Source: Bradyrhizobium sp. LMTR 3 (GTDB lineage Bacteria; Pseudomonadota; Alphaproteobacteria; Rhizobiales; Xanthobacteraceae). From it: DNA of 34,889 nucleotides. Location: positions 1 to 34,889 of the forward strand of contig NZ_MAXC01000022.1 in assembly GCF_001693485.1 (NCBI RefSeq). Direction: 5' to 3'. The number at the start of each line of letters is the position of its first letter. Position 1 is the first letter of the stretch. A program made the translations under genes and the position numbers. Shown here in pieces: positions 1 to 8,894 of this stretch. The notes under the pieces were generated by a model. It was not told where the DNA came from, searched no databases, and saw nothing but the letters and a program-made list of their open reading frames with translations.

Positions 1-337
1 TGTGGGCGACGATCGTCGTATTCGTGATCGTCACATTCCCGGTGCTGCCGGGGGCATAGATCTGAATAGTATCGGCGTGATCGCTCCCTTGTCCCGTCGA
101 TTCAAGGTACGAATTGCTGATGGTGACATCTCCGTCACCGCCAATGCGCACACCTTCCCTTGAACTAATTCGGACATGGTCGAGGCTGAACGAGCCAAGG
201 CCGACCACGGACGCCGTGGAGCCAGTGTCCGTAATGCTCTTGTACGAAAGCGTCCCGCCATCTCTAAGCGTGACCGAACTCGAACTCGTAACCCCGCTCA
301 ACAACGGGTCGTTCCAGCTCAGAGGGATGGCTGCCAT
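1..337 (-). CDS. Right-handed beta-helix protein, N-terminal part (cut by window edge)
   Basis: The frame is open from an ATG at 337 to the left edge, giving 112 residues; the C-terminus lies outside. An AGGAG ribosome binding site sits about 8 bases before the ATG. The protein starts MAAIPLSWNDP with no signal peptide. It shows short strand-turn repeats, an SREGVR motif (residues 59-64), GSDHAD (84-89) and PGSTG (96-100). The same motifs occur in the same order from residue 100 onward of the protein at 2821-3732, so the two are paralogues, and this one begins exactly where the other's helix domain begins. Parallel beta-helix folds are typical of polysaccharide lyases, hydrolases and surface proteins. 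A role in trimming or binding the EPS is inferred; no catalytic residue is assigned. Without a signal peptide it may be cytoplasmic or a type I secretion substrate. Confidence 0.8.
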   Translation of the reverse strand, partial: MAAIPLSWNDPLLSGVTSSSSVTLRDGGTLSYKSITDTGSTASVVGLGSFSLDHVRISSREGVRIGGDGDVTISNSYLESTGQGSDHADTIQIYAPGSTGNVTITNTTIVAH

Positions 338-1095
338 CTAGTTTTCTCCTGGTAGTTCGATCCAGTTGGTCCCCAGGGGTGCGCCCAATTTCAAATTCCC
401 CGCGCGAAGGTGCCCCAAGCTGCGACTTATTGGTGCAGCACCGAAGCGTTCGTCTTGGTCCGGAGAGGCTTTTTTGGGACAACATGACGGCCCATCCAAG
501 GTAATTCCCAGCTACCTGGCCAAAGTCTCACCGCACAGATTTAAGGCGGCAGCAATTCCTTATAATTCACTCAGGCATCCGCCCAGTGTGCTCAAAAAGC
601 CACATGATGAAAAATTCGGCGTTCTCAGCACCGCTAACCGTGGATTTCATCGTAAGGAGCGACAATTTCAGCTCAGTTAATTTGATTGCGAGAAAACTGC
701 AGCAGCTTGGCAGTTGTTGCACAGAGTAAATGTCGAAATAAGGAGTTTGATAGGATCCGATACTTGCGGGAATGGCTTGCGGTTCTTCGGATTCACAGCT
801 TCCAAAGCACGAGCCTTCAATTAAAACGGAGAAAAATACTATATCCGGTGTCTCGCCTCATCCAAATCCATCCGCCAATTTGAGAGGTGCCCTCAGCTTT
901 ATTTTGCAAAAAAGAGGCGCTCCTGGCCAGAGGAATATCACGTGGGAGACGATCGCTCCCAAATTCAAAAGCATACTCATCGTGCTAGTTTCGTTTTGAC
1001 TGCCGATATGGAAAAGCAATCGGGATGCTGCCGCCTTGTCATAGGTTCTCAGATCTGTGGGTGTGCCGTCGATCGCGATTGGGATGACGCGCCGA
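338..1095. other. Intergenic stretch without a convincing gene
   Basis: This lies between the stop of the GT2 gene at 1096 and the start of the beta-helix gene at 337, both read on the minus strand. It should hold the promoter of the beta-helix gene. Open frames here (for example 366-680 on the plus strand) have no recognisable motif, no clear ribosome binding site and shadow-like composition. A run of six A at 908-913 (six T on the minus strand) follows only a very weak stem, so I do not call a terminator. Confidence 0.5.
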
Positions 1096-2133
1096 TCAGC
1101 CGGGCTGTTGCGGCCCGAGCCCTGCCTCCGGACGCCCGGTCTTGCCTTTTGCACCATCGAGCAACCCCGCGAAAGCGACTTGTCCGGCCGACAAGGAGCC
1201 TTTGAGCGCATATCGCGCTGCGAACAATAGGCCGACTCCGAAATGGCAGATCCAACGCCATCCCGCAAAGCGCCTAGCATAGAGAATGCCGTTGCGGGCA
1301 GACAGATAGATCGAAAGATGCGAACGCTTCTCGGGAGTAACGGCAGATCCGATAGTCGTTCCTCCAATGTGGCGAATGATGGCTTTGCTCGCGAAGCCGA
1401 TGCGGTGCTTTCCCCGGCGACGTCCCCAATCCAGATCTTCCATATACAGGAAATAGTCTTCAGCCATGAGACCGACGTCTTCGACGAACGCTCGCGTTGC
1501 CAGAACACACGCCCCGCTTACCGCATCGATTCTGGCAAGATCCTCGACCGACGGTGCACTGCCAACTGGCGCATTTCTTCCCACGGCGATGACACGGCCC
1601 GTCGTAGGAGACCAATGCAGTCCGTAATTGATGACCTTATTGGGGGTGTCGTCGAAGACGAGGCTTCCGCCAACCATACCGAATCCCTCAGCAGACTTGG
1701 CTATCAATTCAGCCAGGCCGCGGCTATCCACTTCGGTATCAGGATTCAGCACAAGCACTGCCCCCCAACCAGGGGCGCCGAGTAATGGCTCAAGCCACGC
1801 GTTGACGCCGCCTCCGTAACCAAGGTTCTCGGTCGCGAGCCCAACTCGGACGACATTTGCGCGATTCTGAAATCGGCATTTCGCCACTGAGGTCAATCGT
1901 TTCTGCGGCTGGTCAAGAGTGTCCGACGCATCGGAAATTCGCTGCAGCGTTCGATCTGATCCCACCAGCGCAGCCAGTAATCTCCCGTAGGCTGCTTCAC
2001 CCCCATTTTCGCAAATGAGAACTTCAAAGTGATCGTAATCCGAACGAGCGAGCGACTTCAAACAGCGATCGACATCATCGGCATTGCAGTATGAGACGAT
2101 GATGATGGCGAGTTTGACGCTAGCGTTTGACAT
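1096..2133 (-). CDS. Family 2 glycosyltransferase (rhamnosyltransferase-like)
   Basis: A 345-residue GT-A fold glycosyltransferase that should transfer a sugar from a nucleotide donor to the lipid-linked EPS repeat unit at the inner membrane face. The start of the family is clear: AIIIVSYCNADDVDRCLKSL at residues 9-28. The metal/nucleotide-binding NPDTE lies at 130-134, followed by GMVGGSLVF (152-160), SGACVLATR (206-214) and the acceptor-side MEDLDW (231-236), all in the order seen in COG1216-type rhamnosyltransferases. I chose the ATG at 2133, where homology begins, rather than the upstream frame extension to 2487, which is Arg/Cys rich and unlike the family. GAGAGGG lies about 11 bases upstream. 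The sugar specificity cannot be read from sequence. It stands alone between two beta-helix genes, with a weak candidate promoter about 290 bases upstream. Confidence 0.88.
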   Translation of the reverse strand: MSNASVKLAIIIVSYCNADDVDRCLKSLARSDYDHFEVLICENGGEAAYGRLLAALVGSDRTLQRISDASDTLDQPQKRLTSVAKCRFQNRANVVRVGLATENLGYGGGVNAWLEPLLGAPGWGAVLVLNPDTEVDSRGLAELIAKSAEGFGMVGGSLVFDDTPNKVINYGLHWSPTTGRVIAVGRNAPVGSAPSVEDLARIDAVSGACVLATRAFVEDVGLMAEDYFLYMEDLDWGRRRGKHRIGFASKAIIRHIGGTTIGSAVTPEKRSHLSIYLSARNGILYARRFAGWRWICHFGVGLLFAARYALKGSLSAGQVAFAGLLDGAKGKTGRPEAGLGPQQPG

Positions 2134-2820
2134 AGCCCAGATACCCTCTCGACGCCGATCAGCGATTATCGCCCACGCAAGGCCTGAGCACATTCGAACG
2201 CGGCCGCCGGCTGAGCCCGTCCCAGAGAAGAAGTCGCGATCCACTAATGCACATTCAACTCGGCAAAGACGTCGGCGAATAATCAAAATGGCCGCGCTTT
2301 TGCTCGACCCCGCCATACGGGGGCAACGCGGTTTGTTCAGGCGCCTTGGCCAGCGAGCTTGAACCGCTCCGTGCCGACATAGGTGATTTTCTGCCCCCTT
2401 CGCGGCGCGGAATACGATAAGCATAGTCTTACGAATCGCAATTTCTCGGTCAAGAAAGAACAAGCTGGCCACGATTGTCCACCGCAATTGCGGCCCGCGA
2501 GGTAGGCAATGGAGGGTAGTTTCCGATCAGACGGCGCCCGATCAGTCTCATCCGATCCGTCGCCTGCAGCAGCAGAGCTCCGGCACCCGACGTGATCGCT
2601 TGTCCAACAAAACTACGGGTACTTCGCGGCGTTCCGGCCGATCAAATCAAACCGTTCTGCCTTACACTCTGCCTGCATCGGGAAGTTCGTCGAACCAAGG
2701 GAAGCCCGTTCCCGCATAACGACTTTTGTTATTCAGCGCCACGATGCGTATTTCGGCCGTTAAATATCCGGGCTGGATGGCTTTGCAAAGATTTGGTAGA
2801 AAATCCGCTTTGGAGCTTTC
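2134..2820. other. Divergent intergenic region between GT2 and beta-helix genes
   Basis: This separates the minus-strand GT2 (start 2133) from the plus-strand beta-helix gene (start 2821), so it must contain divergent promoters. Open frames inside it have no ribosome binding site or recognisable domain. The only AT-rich patch is around 2755-2770 (TTAAATAT), close to the plus-strand gene. Confidence 0.5.
2426..2453 (-). promoter_or_regulatory. Candidate sigma-70-like promoter for the GT2 gene
   Basis: Read on the minus strand, TTGACC (2453-2448) is followed after 16 bases by TAAGAC (2431-2426). The -35 is close to consensus but the -10 is poor, and it lies about 290 bases before the chosen start codon. 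Tentative. Confidence 0.22.
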
Positions 2821-3732
2821 ATGCGCTACTTGATGACGCTGGCCCTGCTGTCGGCAGGGTTGGCTCTTGTCCAATCCACCGTTAGCCCGACAGAATCTGC
2901 GCTGTGGAGGTGCCGTGATTCCTCGGGCGCGGAACTCTCAGGGCACACAGGAGCTGACAGGGCGGAGGAGGCTTGCAGTAATCGCGCCTTGGCCTCCCCC
3001 GGGCAGGCGCTCGAGATGCGCCCCAGCAGCTTTGGGATTACCGCAACTATACCTGTGGCGACCGTTTCTTCCCCGACGCCCGCCCCCATGCCTCATCCGG
3101 CGCCCAGCTCGGCCGGCGTTCCGTTGAGCTTTAACGATCCCGTCTATGCCAACGTCACGAGCGGCGCTAGTCGCATCACGTTGCCGCCGGGTTCGTCCCG
3201 AACCGACTTGTCGATCGTTGAGAACTCGGGGGAGCCGACGATTGTTTGCAAAGGCTCCTGTAGTCTCACGCGAGTTCGCATTCAGTCCCGAGAGGGCGTG
3301 CGCTGCGTCAGCGGCAATATCAATCTTACGTGGGTCTATATCACGGCTACCGGGGTCGGCAGTGATCATGCGGACGGGTTGCAGTGCTATTCCCCGGGAT
3401 CTACAGGCACGGTCACGGTCAAGAACTCGACGTTCAAGATGGCCGGAGCAACGACCGCGGGCTACTTCTCGGCCGACAATTGGCAAGGCTCGCACGTCTT
3501 CGAGAACGTATTGTTCGAGGGCGGCAATCACGGACTCCGTATCCCGGCAGACGGAGGCTCCTCGGTGAGCCTGAAGAACGTCTACTTTGTGCGTGGCTCC
3601 TTCCGCTACGGAGCGTACCTATTCGACGCGGTCAACGGTCGGCGCATCAACATTGAGCAGTGGGAGAACGTCCGCTGGGCGAGCTGGCGGGGCGATGAGC
3701 TCGTCCTTGGAGATCTCATCAAACAGCCATGA
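2821..3732 (+). CDS. Secreted right-handed beta-helix protein
   Basis: A 303-residue exported protein. Residues 1 to about 20 form a signal peptide (MRYLMTLALLSAGLALVQST). A short cysteine-containing segment follows (C31, C52), then a Pro/Ser-rich linker (about 80-100), then a beta-helix domain from PLSFNDP (101-107) to the end. Motifs shared with the partial protein at 1-337 are SREGVR (156-161), GSDHAD (180-185) and PGSTG (192-196). Additional cysteines (C143, C147, C162, C189) suggest disulphides suited to the periplasm or outside. GGAG lies five bases before the ATG. Beta-helix proteins in EPS loci are commonly lyases, hydrolases or epimerases acting on the polymer; which one, if any, cannot be decided here. 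It converges with the polymerase gene at 3794, with a 61-base gap. Confidence 0.82.
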   Translation: MRYLMTLALLSAGLALVQSTVSPTESALWRCRDSSGAELSGHTGADRAEEACSNRALASPGQALEMRPSSFGITATIPVATVSSPTPAPMPHPAPSSAGVPLSFNDPVYANVTSGASRITLPPGSSRTDLSIVENSGEPTIVCKGSCSLTRVRIQSREGVRCVSGNINLTWVYITATGVGSDHADGLQCYSPGSTGTVTVKNSTFKMAGATTAGYFSADNWQGSHVFENVLFEGGNHGLRIPADGGSSVSLKNVYFVRGSFRYGAYLFDAVNGRRINIEQWENVRWASWRGDELVLGDLIKQP

Positions 3733-3793
3733 GGGTCTGGCGCGCTCGTCAGGGGAGCGAAGTCACCCCCTTCGATAGGCAACCCAAACAGCT

Positions 3794-5149
3794 TCACAGG
3801 CTGGGACGAGTGACCCAACGGGATTGAGTGCCCTCGGCGGAGACGGGAGCGGCCCTGTTGCCGGGGTCAAACATCCACATGCCGCTGCCGAGCAGGAACA
3901 TGATCAAGACGTAAGGAGCATCCCATAGGTGGACCGTGCAGACCGCGAAAGCCAGTCCGCAAATCGTGATAATCAGACCCTTTCGGCATTGGGCCACCTG
4001 GAATGAGAGGTTTCTCAGTCGTCCCAGACCGAAGCAAATCGAAAGAAAGCCGCCGGCCATGAACACGAAGCCGGGGATACCGTAGCGAACGGCAGTGACC
4101 AACCAGAAATTATCCATGCTGCCGCCCATCCACGACGGACGTACCCAATCATTCAAGCCAATTCCAAAGATCGGGTGGTGCATCACTGATTGTGTCCCGT
4201 AGTGCCAGATGTGCACGCGCATGTAGGAAGTGTCCGAGTTGAACGTCAGATATGAAATAAAGACATCGAAAGGGCTGCGATTGGAGCTCAAGTCCACGAC
4301 AAAGTAGGCACCAATTGCAATTGCGGCCAATATTCCCCAACGTCGCGCGACGCTCTTCGTGACCTTGTCCCAACCGATCAGCATTGCCTGGACGACAAGC
4401 GACAGAATTGCCCCCGAGGAAAGGGAAGTGGCGACCGCCATTGCCACAAGACCCGAGCTTAATCGACCCCCCAGCCGCGCGGTGGCACCAGACACATAAA
4501 AGCTCAAGGCGAACGCACTTGAGCAAACGATGCCAAACAGAATGAAGTGTTCAAAGGAGCCCTGAGCTCGTCTAAGTCCGAATCTCGCTTCACTGCCAAC
4601 GATATCGTAAACGGAAAAGATCTTGCCGAACAATTCAATTAAGATCGGCGAGCCTGCGACATTCTCGTACAGTGCAAATGGCAGAAGGAAAAGGACCATG
4701 AACACGAGAGACCTCACCATCCGCTGAAACGCGAAGATATCTCGAATGTATCGTCTTGCGAACAGGAACGTTCCGAATGTCTCAATAACAAATATGCCTG
4801 CGGATTGCAGACCCTTGTCGATGCCGTGAGTGCTAACCAAAGCGATCGCGCCCCATATCGCCGCCAACAGCATAAAAATGTCCGGCAGCCGTGTTCGCCC
4901 AACCGATCCAGAAAGCCAAGCCATCAAACACGGAATGAAGGTCAGTACCAGCACCAGCCGGTAGGGGGACAAGCGTGTCGGGCCGATGTAGAAAATAACC
5001 GGCAGGGCCAGCGAGAAAACGAAGATTGGAATGAGCGCAGAGGTCCTCCGGCTCCGCGTCGACTGCGCCGCCACTTGTCCGCCGGCAGAAGCTCGCGACC
5101 TTTCGGCCTGACTAAGCGCCCTTGTTGCAATGCTTTCCACGGTCACCAT
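3794..5149 (-). CDS. O-antigen ligase/Wzy-like polysaccharide polymerase
   Basis: A 451-residue inner-membrane protein with about ten hydrophobic segments after a charged N-terminal tail of about 36 residues. Two family signs are visible. RAQGSFEHFILFG (194-206) matches the R-x-x-G-x-F-x-H region before a membrane helix. HPIFGIGLND (325-334) matches the 'NPxFGxGxG' motif at the end of the large periplasmic loop of Wzy_C/WaaL proteins. Such proteins join lipid-linked repeat units in the periplasm. Given Wzx, Wzc and Wza homologues in this window, polymerase is more likely than lipid A ligase, but the two share a fold. It is the last gene of the minus-strand run 8822-3794, 164 bases after the deacetylase. 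The ribosome binding site is weak. Confidence 0.8.
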   Translation of the reverse strand: MVTVESIATRALSQAERSRASAGGQVAAQSTRSRRTSALIPIFVFSLALPVIFYIGPTRLSPYRLVLVLTFIPCLMAWLSGSVGRTRLPDIFMLLAAIWGAIALVSTHGIDKGLQSAGIFVIETFGTFLFARRYIRDIFAFQRMVRSLVFMVLFLLPFALYENVAGSPILIELFGKIFSVYDIVGSEARFGLRRAQGSFEHFILFGIVCSSAFALSFYVSGATARLGGRLSSGLVAMAVATSLSSGAILSLVVQAMLIGWDKVTKSVARRWGILAAIAIGAYFVVDLSSNRSPFDVFISYLTFNSDTSYMRVHIWHYGTQSVMHHPIFGIGLNDWVRPSWMGGSMDNFWLVTAVRYGIPGFVFMAGGFLSICFGLGRLRNLSFQVAQCRKGLIITICGLAFAVCTVHLWDAPYVLIMFLLGSGMWMFDPGNRAAPVSAEGTQSRWVTRPSL

Positions 5150-5313
5150 CCGCTATGTCAATGTCCTCGCCGTCTCGATGCAAAAGTAGCGCGCGATGGT
5201 CGGCCGAGACAACGAAAGTCTTGGCCATCATTGCGAATTGACGCTGGAAGCCGAATAGGCACATCGGCACCGGGGAGAGTTAAGGCCACCTTCAGAGCGA
5301 TGGCCCGATGACG

Positions 5314-6039
5314 CTACCGATACCGCCAGCGCATCAGTTGGCGATAGAGCCCCAGGTTCGTGCTGATCTTCCAGGCAACGCCGCGCTTCGCATCCGGATC
5401 GAGCAAGTGCTGGCGCATGTATTCGGCATCCATGTTGTTCGTCAGACAAAGGCGGGAATAGAGAAAGGATTCGAACCCGCGATGATACCCAAGCTGGATT
5501 GTAAAGAGGTGCGCATAGCCGGCCTTCAGAGCTGCGTCCCAAACCCGCCGGGAAAAGCGCCCGTATGGGAAGGCGAAAAGAGTAACCTGTCGGCCAAGGC
5601 GGTCCTCCAGCATCGATTTCGAACCCCTAAGCTCGCGATCAAGTTCGGCATCCGAGGCAGTGGTCAAATCGACGTGGGCCATGCCATGTGAGCCAATCGC
5701 AACGCCACCCCTGCCAAGTTCCTCAATCATCTCCCAGCTCATGTGTCCCGGCGATCCAACGAAATTTACCGGGATAAAGGACATGAAGCCCGGAATCAGA
5801 CCGGTCTTCACGTAACGAGCATAGACATGCGTGTAGTCGGAAAGAAATCCATCGTCGAAGGTGAGTAGGACCGCACCGGTGCGGCTGGCTTTCGGATCTG
5901 GGCATTGCTCCAGAAATCTCTGAGGCGAGACCAGCCTGTCCCCCCAAAGCGCAAGATGCGCATCGAATGTTTCATGCGTCAGGCACCACGCATTCGAGGG
6001 CGAGGCATCCACCAGCTCGTGATAGTTCAGGACAATCAT
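5314..6039 (-). CDS. Polysaccharide deacetylase (NodB/CE4 family)
   Basis: A 241-residue CE4-type enzyme expected to remove N- or O-acetyl groups from a polysaccharide or its precursor. NodB motif 1 is TFDDG at 60-64, with the catalytic base and metal Asp. Motif 2 is SHGMAHVDL at 117-125, with metal ligands H118 and H122. Motif 3 is FAFPYGR at 155-161. I chose the ATG at 6039 because it overlaps the TGA of the upstream GT4 gene (ATGA, 6036-6039), which suggests translational coupling; the longer open frame to 6312 lies inside that GT gene. No signal peptide or membrane segment is seen at this start, so it may act in the cytoplasm on lipid-linked or nucleotide-linked sugar, or be exported by another route. 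The position next to glycosyltransferases suggests modification of the EPS unit. Confidence 0.88.
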   Translation of the reverse strand: MIVLNYHELVDASPSNAWCLTHETFDAHLALWGDRLVSPQRFLEQCPDPKASRTGAVLLTFDDGFLSDYTHVYARYVKTGLIPGFMSFIPVNFVGSPGHMSWEMIEELGRGGVAIGSHGMAHVDLTTASDAELDRELRGSKSMLEDRLGRQVTLFAFPYGRFSRRVWDAALKAGYAHLFTIQLGYHRGFESFLYSRLCLTNNMDAEYMRQHLLDPDAKRGVAWKISTNLGLYRQLMRWRYR

Positions 6040-7202
6040 AGAGTTTCTATCAGATCTGAGACACGCCGGCCCCAGGCTTGCCAGTTCAGTCGGGCCTCGA
6101 AGGCGCCGCGGCTCGATTGTCGCAGGCGTGCCAGCCGGTCCGGGTTTGCAAAAATCTCGGAGATGACCGTCGCATAGTCCCCCTTCGTCGCATTCGGCGG
6201 CAACAAGATGCCTGTCTCCCCGTCGCGGATAGCGCTGGGCACGCCACCAGTCGCTGGCGCAATGCTCGGTACGCCATGTGCCGCCGCCTCGCAAAATACG
6301 ATACCGTAGCAATCTGCCCGGGTTGGCAACAGAAAGAAATCCGCGTCGCGATAGAGTTGATCCAGTTGGTTGCGCTGTTCACGATCATTCTTGTCGAGGT
6401 AAGGGATGATCGTCAGGCCATCCTGGGTGACAGGCCCGGGCGGAGTGCATCCGCAAATCACTAGCTCCGCCTCCACGCCCCTGTCCCTTAGTTCAGCGAG
6501 GGCCCCAATCGCGATGTCTGCGCCCTTCTCTTCCCAATTGGCGCCGATGAAGAGGAGCCGGCACGGACCCGACTTGCGGCGTCCAAACACAGAGGCACGA
6601 TCGGGCGCCTCTTCGAGATTGGCTCCCCAAGGAATGACATGCACCCGCGCAGGGTCGGCGCCGTAATCCCTAACCGCAGATTCGGCGGCCCATTCAGACG
6701 GGTAGAGGACCAGATCCGCGCGCGCGATTGTGTCGCGTTCCAGGCGTTCAGCGATCTCCCGTGCGGCGCGTGACAGGTTCCGATAGTTAGGATGATAATT
6801 CTCGACAAGCCGAAAGGTCGCGTCGGACGCATACACGAGCGGAACGCCCTTAGGCACACCCCAAGCAAAGGTTGATCCGGCAGGCGCGAAGACGACATCG
6901 GGCGAGACGGCGCTGATTTTGCGCGCGGCGTCCGCTGCATATTGTGCAACGACAGGCTCCGCATGGAATGGAGAAAGGCCCCGCGTGCGAAAGGTACGGC
7001 AAAGTTTGGAGTACGCCTTGTACAGAGGCAGGATCGGCGCGCTCAGGGGACCGATATGAACCACCTCGTGACCTTTGCTGGCGAGCGATTTCGACATGTG
7101 AAATGGAGTGCCTGACCAGAACCTGACCTCGCTCGCATCGCCGATCGTGGCGAACGCAATTCGCCGCGCTACCTGGCTGCCGGAGATGTGGTTCTGATTC
7201 AT
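6036..7202 (-). CDS. Family 4 glycosyltransferase (GT-B fold)
   Basis: A 388-residue retaining-type GT-B glycosyltransferase. The N-terminal Rossmann half begins with RRIAFATIG (13-21), with a glycine-rich WSGTPFHMSKSLASKGHEV region (29-47). The linker PWGANLEEAP (191-200) and the C-terminal half with LLFIGANWEEKGADIAI (216-232) are classical. The donor-binding signature is ADCYGIVFCEAAAHGVP (296-312), followed by GGVPSAIRDGETGILL. It should add one sugar of the EPS repeat unit on the cytoplasmic side. An AAAGGA ribosome binding site lies about 6 bases before the ATG. It follows the fusion gene at 7269 after 66 bases and overlaps the deacetylase by 4 bases, so the three are probably one transcript. 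Confidence 0.9.
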   Translation of the reverse strand: MNQNHISGSQVARRIAFATIGDASEVRFWSGTPFHMSKSLASKGHEVVHIGPLSAPILPLYKAYSKLCRTFRTRGLSPFHAEPVVAQYAADAARKISAVSPDVVFAPAGSTFAWGVPKGVPLVYASDATFRLVENYHPNYRNLSRAAREIAERLERDTIARADLVLYPSEWAAESAVRDYGADPARVHVIPWGANLEEAPDRASVFGRRKSGPCRLLFIGANWEEKGADIAIGALAELRDRGVEAELVICGCTPPGPVTQDGLTIIPYLDKNDREQRNQLDQLYRDADFFLLPTRADCYGIVFCEAAAHGVPSIAPATGGVPSAIRDGETGILLPPNATKGDYATVISEIFANPDRLARLRQSSRGAFEARLNWQAWGRRVSDLIETL

Positions 7203-7268
7203 TCTGTTCCTTTACACAAGGCAGTCACCGATACGGGGAGTGGCAAACTTGTGAGTTGCGCGGATCAG

Positions 7269-8822
7269 CTAGAAATGAGCTGTTCGACTTTCGCCTTCAC
7301 TGGATGACAAAGCTCTCCTGGTGTCGTGTGCGCGAATGCTCTGGGATGCAAGCTGACTGCGCTCATCCGGCAACCGTCTCGCCGACACGACGATGGATGT
7401 TGCCATCGAGATTGCAAGCGGCGCGGGAAGGAAATCACCGACCGCCGACGCGATCCTACCAAGCCTGCTTGTTTCCTGGCGATTCAATGTCCCGATCGTC
7501 CGATTCACTTTCATCCCTGCCCTGGTGCACCAGCTCTTCACCGCGCGAGCCGTACTCAAATGCACCCCGGTCGAGGAGTAGCCCTTTCCAAGAAGAACGG
7601 GCATGTCGCGGAACGTCTGTCGGATGGTTCGAAGAGAAAGCATGCTCGGTGTTTGAATGATCACACTCGAGCTGTCGCTTAGGCAATCCTTCAACGTGGA
7701 CAACGCTACTACGGGATCGTGTGCTAGATGCAGGACGTTCAAGCACAGGATACAATCGAATTTTTCTCCGTGCGCAAGTGTCGCCAGCTCGTCGATATCT
7801 CCATAGATCATTTCGACGCCACGGGCGGCGGCGCCGCTGGAGACGACGGGGTCCAAGGGCATCGCAACGACGCGCAATCCTCGTTCGATCAGTCTTTTCT
7901 CCGTCGCTCCCGATCCGCACCCGATTGACAAGACACTGCGCGCCGCTGGCGGAATTGCGGAAATGACCTCTTCACTGACGGGCTCATAATAGTCCTTCGA
8001 GTAAAGCCCACGCGACAGCTTCGTCTCCGTGTTGAACAGCGGAGATGGCGTCTTGCACCGTTCAGCAATCCGGATCAGCGCCTCGGTCTGATCTCTCAGT
8101 TCGGCCGCGCTGATGCCGACCCGGCCGACATACTTGTTGGACAGATGATGAACGGTGAAGTCGTCGACGTGAGAAACCGGAACAAACTTCTTCAAACCAC
8201 ATTGCGTGTATGGGTCTGTCGCCGCCGTGCAAAGAAGGTCGTATTTGCCCTCGTATGGATCCACCAGGAAGCCTCCCGACTGGATAGCCGTCCTGAGCTG
8301 GGCCTGTGTAAGCACATAGCAGGCCGCATGCTCGTTAGTGAGATGGGCGAGCGTGTAGCGGCCTCTGGAACGGACCGAGGTCGAATCCCAATGGAAATTT
8401 TCATGGATGTCGGGGTAGTTCTCTTCGCCATCCGATCCCTTTTCTATTCGCAAGTATCCCGCAATTTCGTCCTGTTGAAGCACCGCAGTGACTTCCAGGA
8501 AGGCCCGAAGATTCTTTTCGGTTATCAGGATGTCGTCTTCGGAATAGATGAACAGGTCGTATTTGTTGGCCCGCTCGGCGAACAGCGGCTTGTGCGCAAA
8601 AGGCAGTGACCAGGGATTCTTGGCTGGGGTGCCCACGCGACATTCGACGCCCCGACCGGACTTGTCGATATTTGAGAGGACGACGATGTCGATGTCGAAT
8701 GGCATGGACCGGTATTCGCGAATCAGCCGCGCCAGGTACCGGTCGTTGGAAGTGCCATAACTAGCCAGCGCTACGAGAACTCTCAGCGACGCGTCCCGGC
8801 CGTCTTCATGAAGCGCAGTCAT
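7269..8822 (-). CDS. Two-domain protein: GT-A-like domain fused to SAM methyltransferase
   Basis: A 517-residue protein with two apparent enzyme domains. The N-terminal half (about 12-245) looks like a GT-A-type nucleotide-sugar transferase: LVALASYGTSNDRYLARLIREY at 16-37, and a D-x-D-like YSEDDILI (93-100, acidic cluster E95-D97) after a strand. The C-terminal half (about 270-470) is a class I methyltransferase with motif I SVLSIGCGSG (296-305), an acidic strand end, and FDCILCLNVLHLAHDP (355-370) as the post-I/motif II region. Known roles suggest sugar addition plus O-methylation of a glycan, perhaps of the same residue. That coupling is inferred. The last 60 residues look disordered. It is the first gene of the 8822-3794 minus-strand group and starts at the divergent AT-rich region. 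AAGGA lies rather far upstream (about 12 bases). The GT call for the first half is less certain than the methyltransferase call. Confidence 0.78.
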   Translation of the reverse strand: MTALHEDGRDASLRVLVALASYGTSNDRYLARLIREYRSMPFDIDIVVLSNIDKSGRGVECRVGTPAKNPWSLPFAHKPLFAERANKYDLFIYSEDDILITEKNLRAFLEVTAVLQQDEIAGYLRIEKGSDGEENYPDIHENFHWDSTSVRSRGRYTLAHLTNEHAACYVLTQAQLRTAIQSGGFLVDPYEGKYDLLCTAATDPYTQCGLKKFVPVSHVDDFTVHHLSNKYVGRVGISAAELRDQTEALIRIAERCKTPSPLFNTETKLSRGLYSKDYYEPVSEEVISAIPPAARSVLSIGCGSGATEKRLIERGLRVVAMPLDPVVSSGAAARGVEMIYGDIDELATLAHGEKFDCILCLNVLHLAHDPVVALSTLKDCLSDSSSVIIQTPSMLSLRTIRQTFRDMPVLLGKGYSSTGVHLSTARAVKSWCTRAGMKVNRTIGTLNRQETSRLGRIASAVGDFLPAPLAISMATSIVVSARRLPDERSQLASQSIRAHDTRRALSSSEGESRTAHF

Positions 8823-8894
8823 GTCGAAAATAATTCCTTCTTCGAAACCGAACCATGATCGATCTCGCGACGCCAGTGATCGCTCTCGCCTGGT

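Noticed and set aside
366..680. 104-codon plus-strand open frame in the left gap
   Set aside because: No ribosome binding site, no recognisable motif, and composition like translated non-coding DNA.
900..925. Possible terminator with six T on the minus strand after the GT2 gene
   Set aside because: The stem before the T run is only three to four base pairs and lies about 180 bases after the stop.
858..1508. 216-codon minus-strand open frame
   Set aside because: Most of it overlaps the GT2 gene in another frame, with no domain or ribosome binding site; it is a shadow frame.
2134..2487. Upstream in-frame extension of the GT2 gene (118 extra residues)
   Set aside because: The extension is Arg/Cys rich and unlike the family, and the family N-terminus begins right after the ATG at 2133.
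3733..3793. Search for a terminator between the convergent beta-helix and polymerase genes
   Set aside because: Only imperfect short repeats; nothing I can support.
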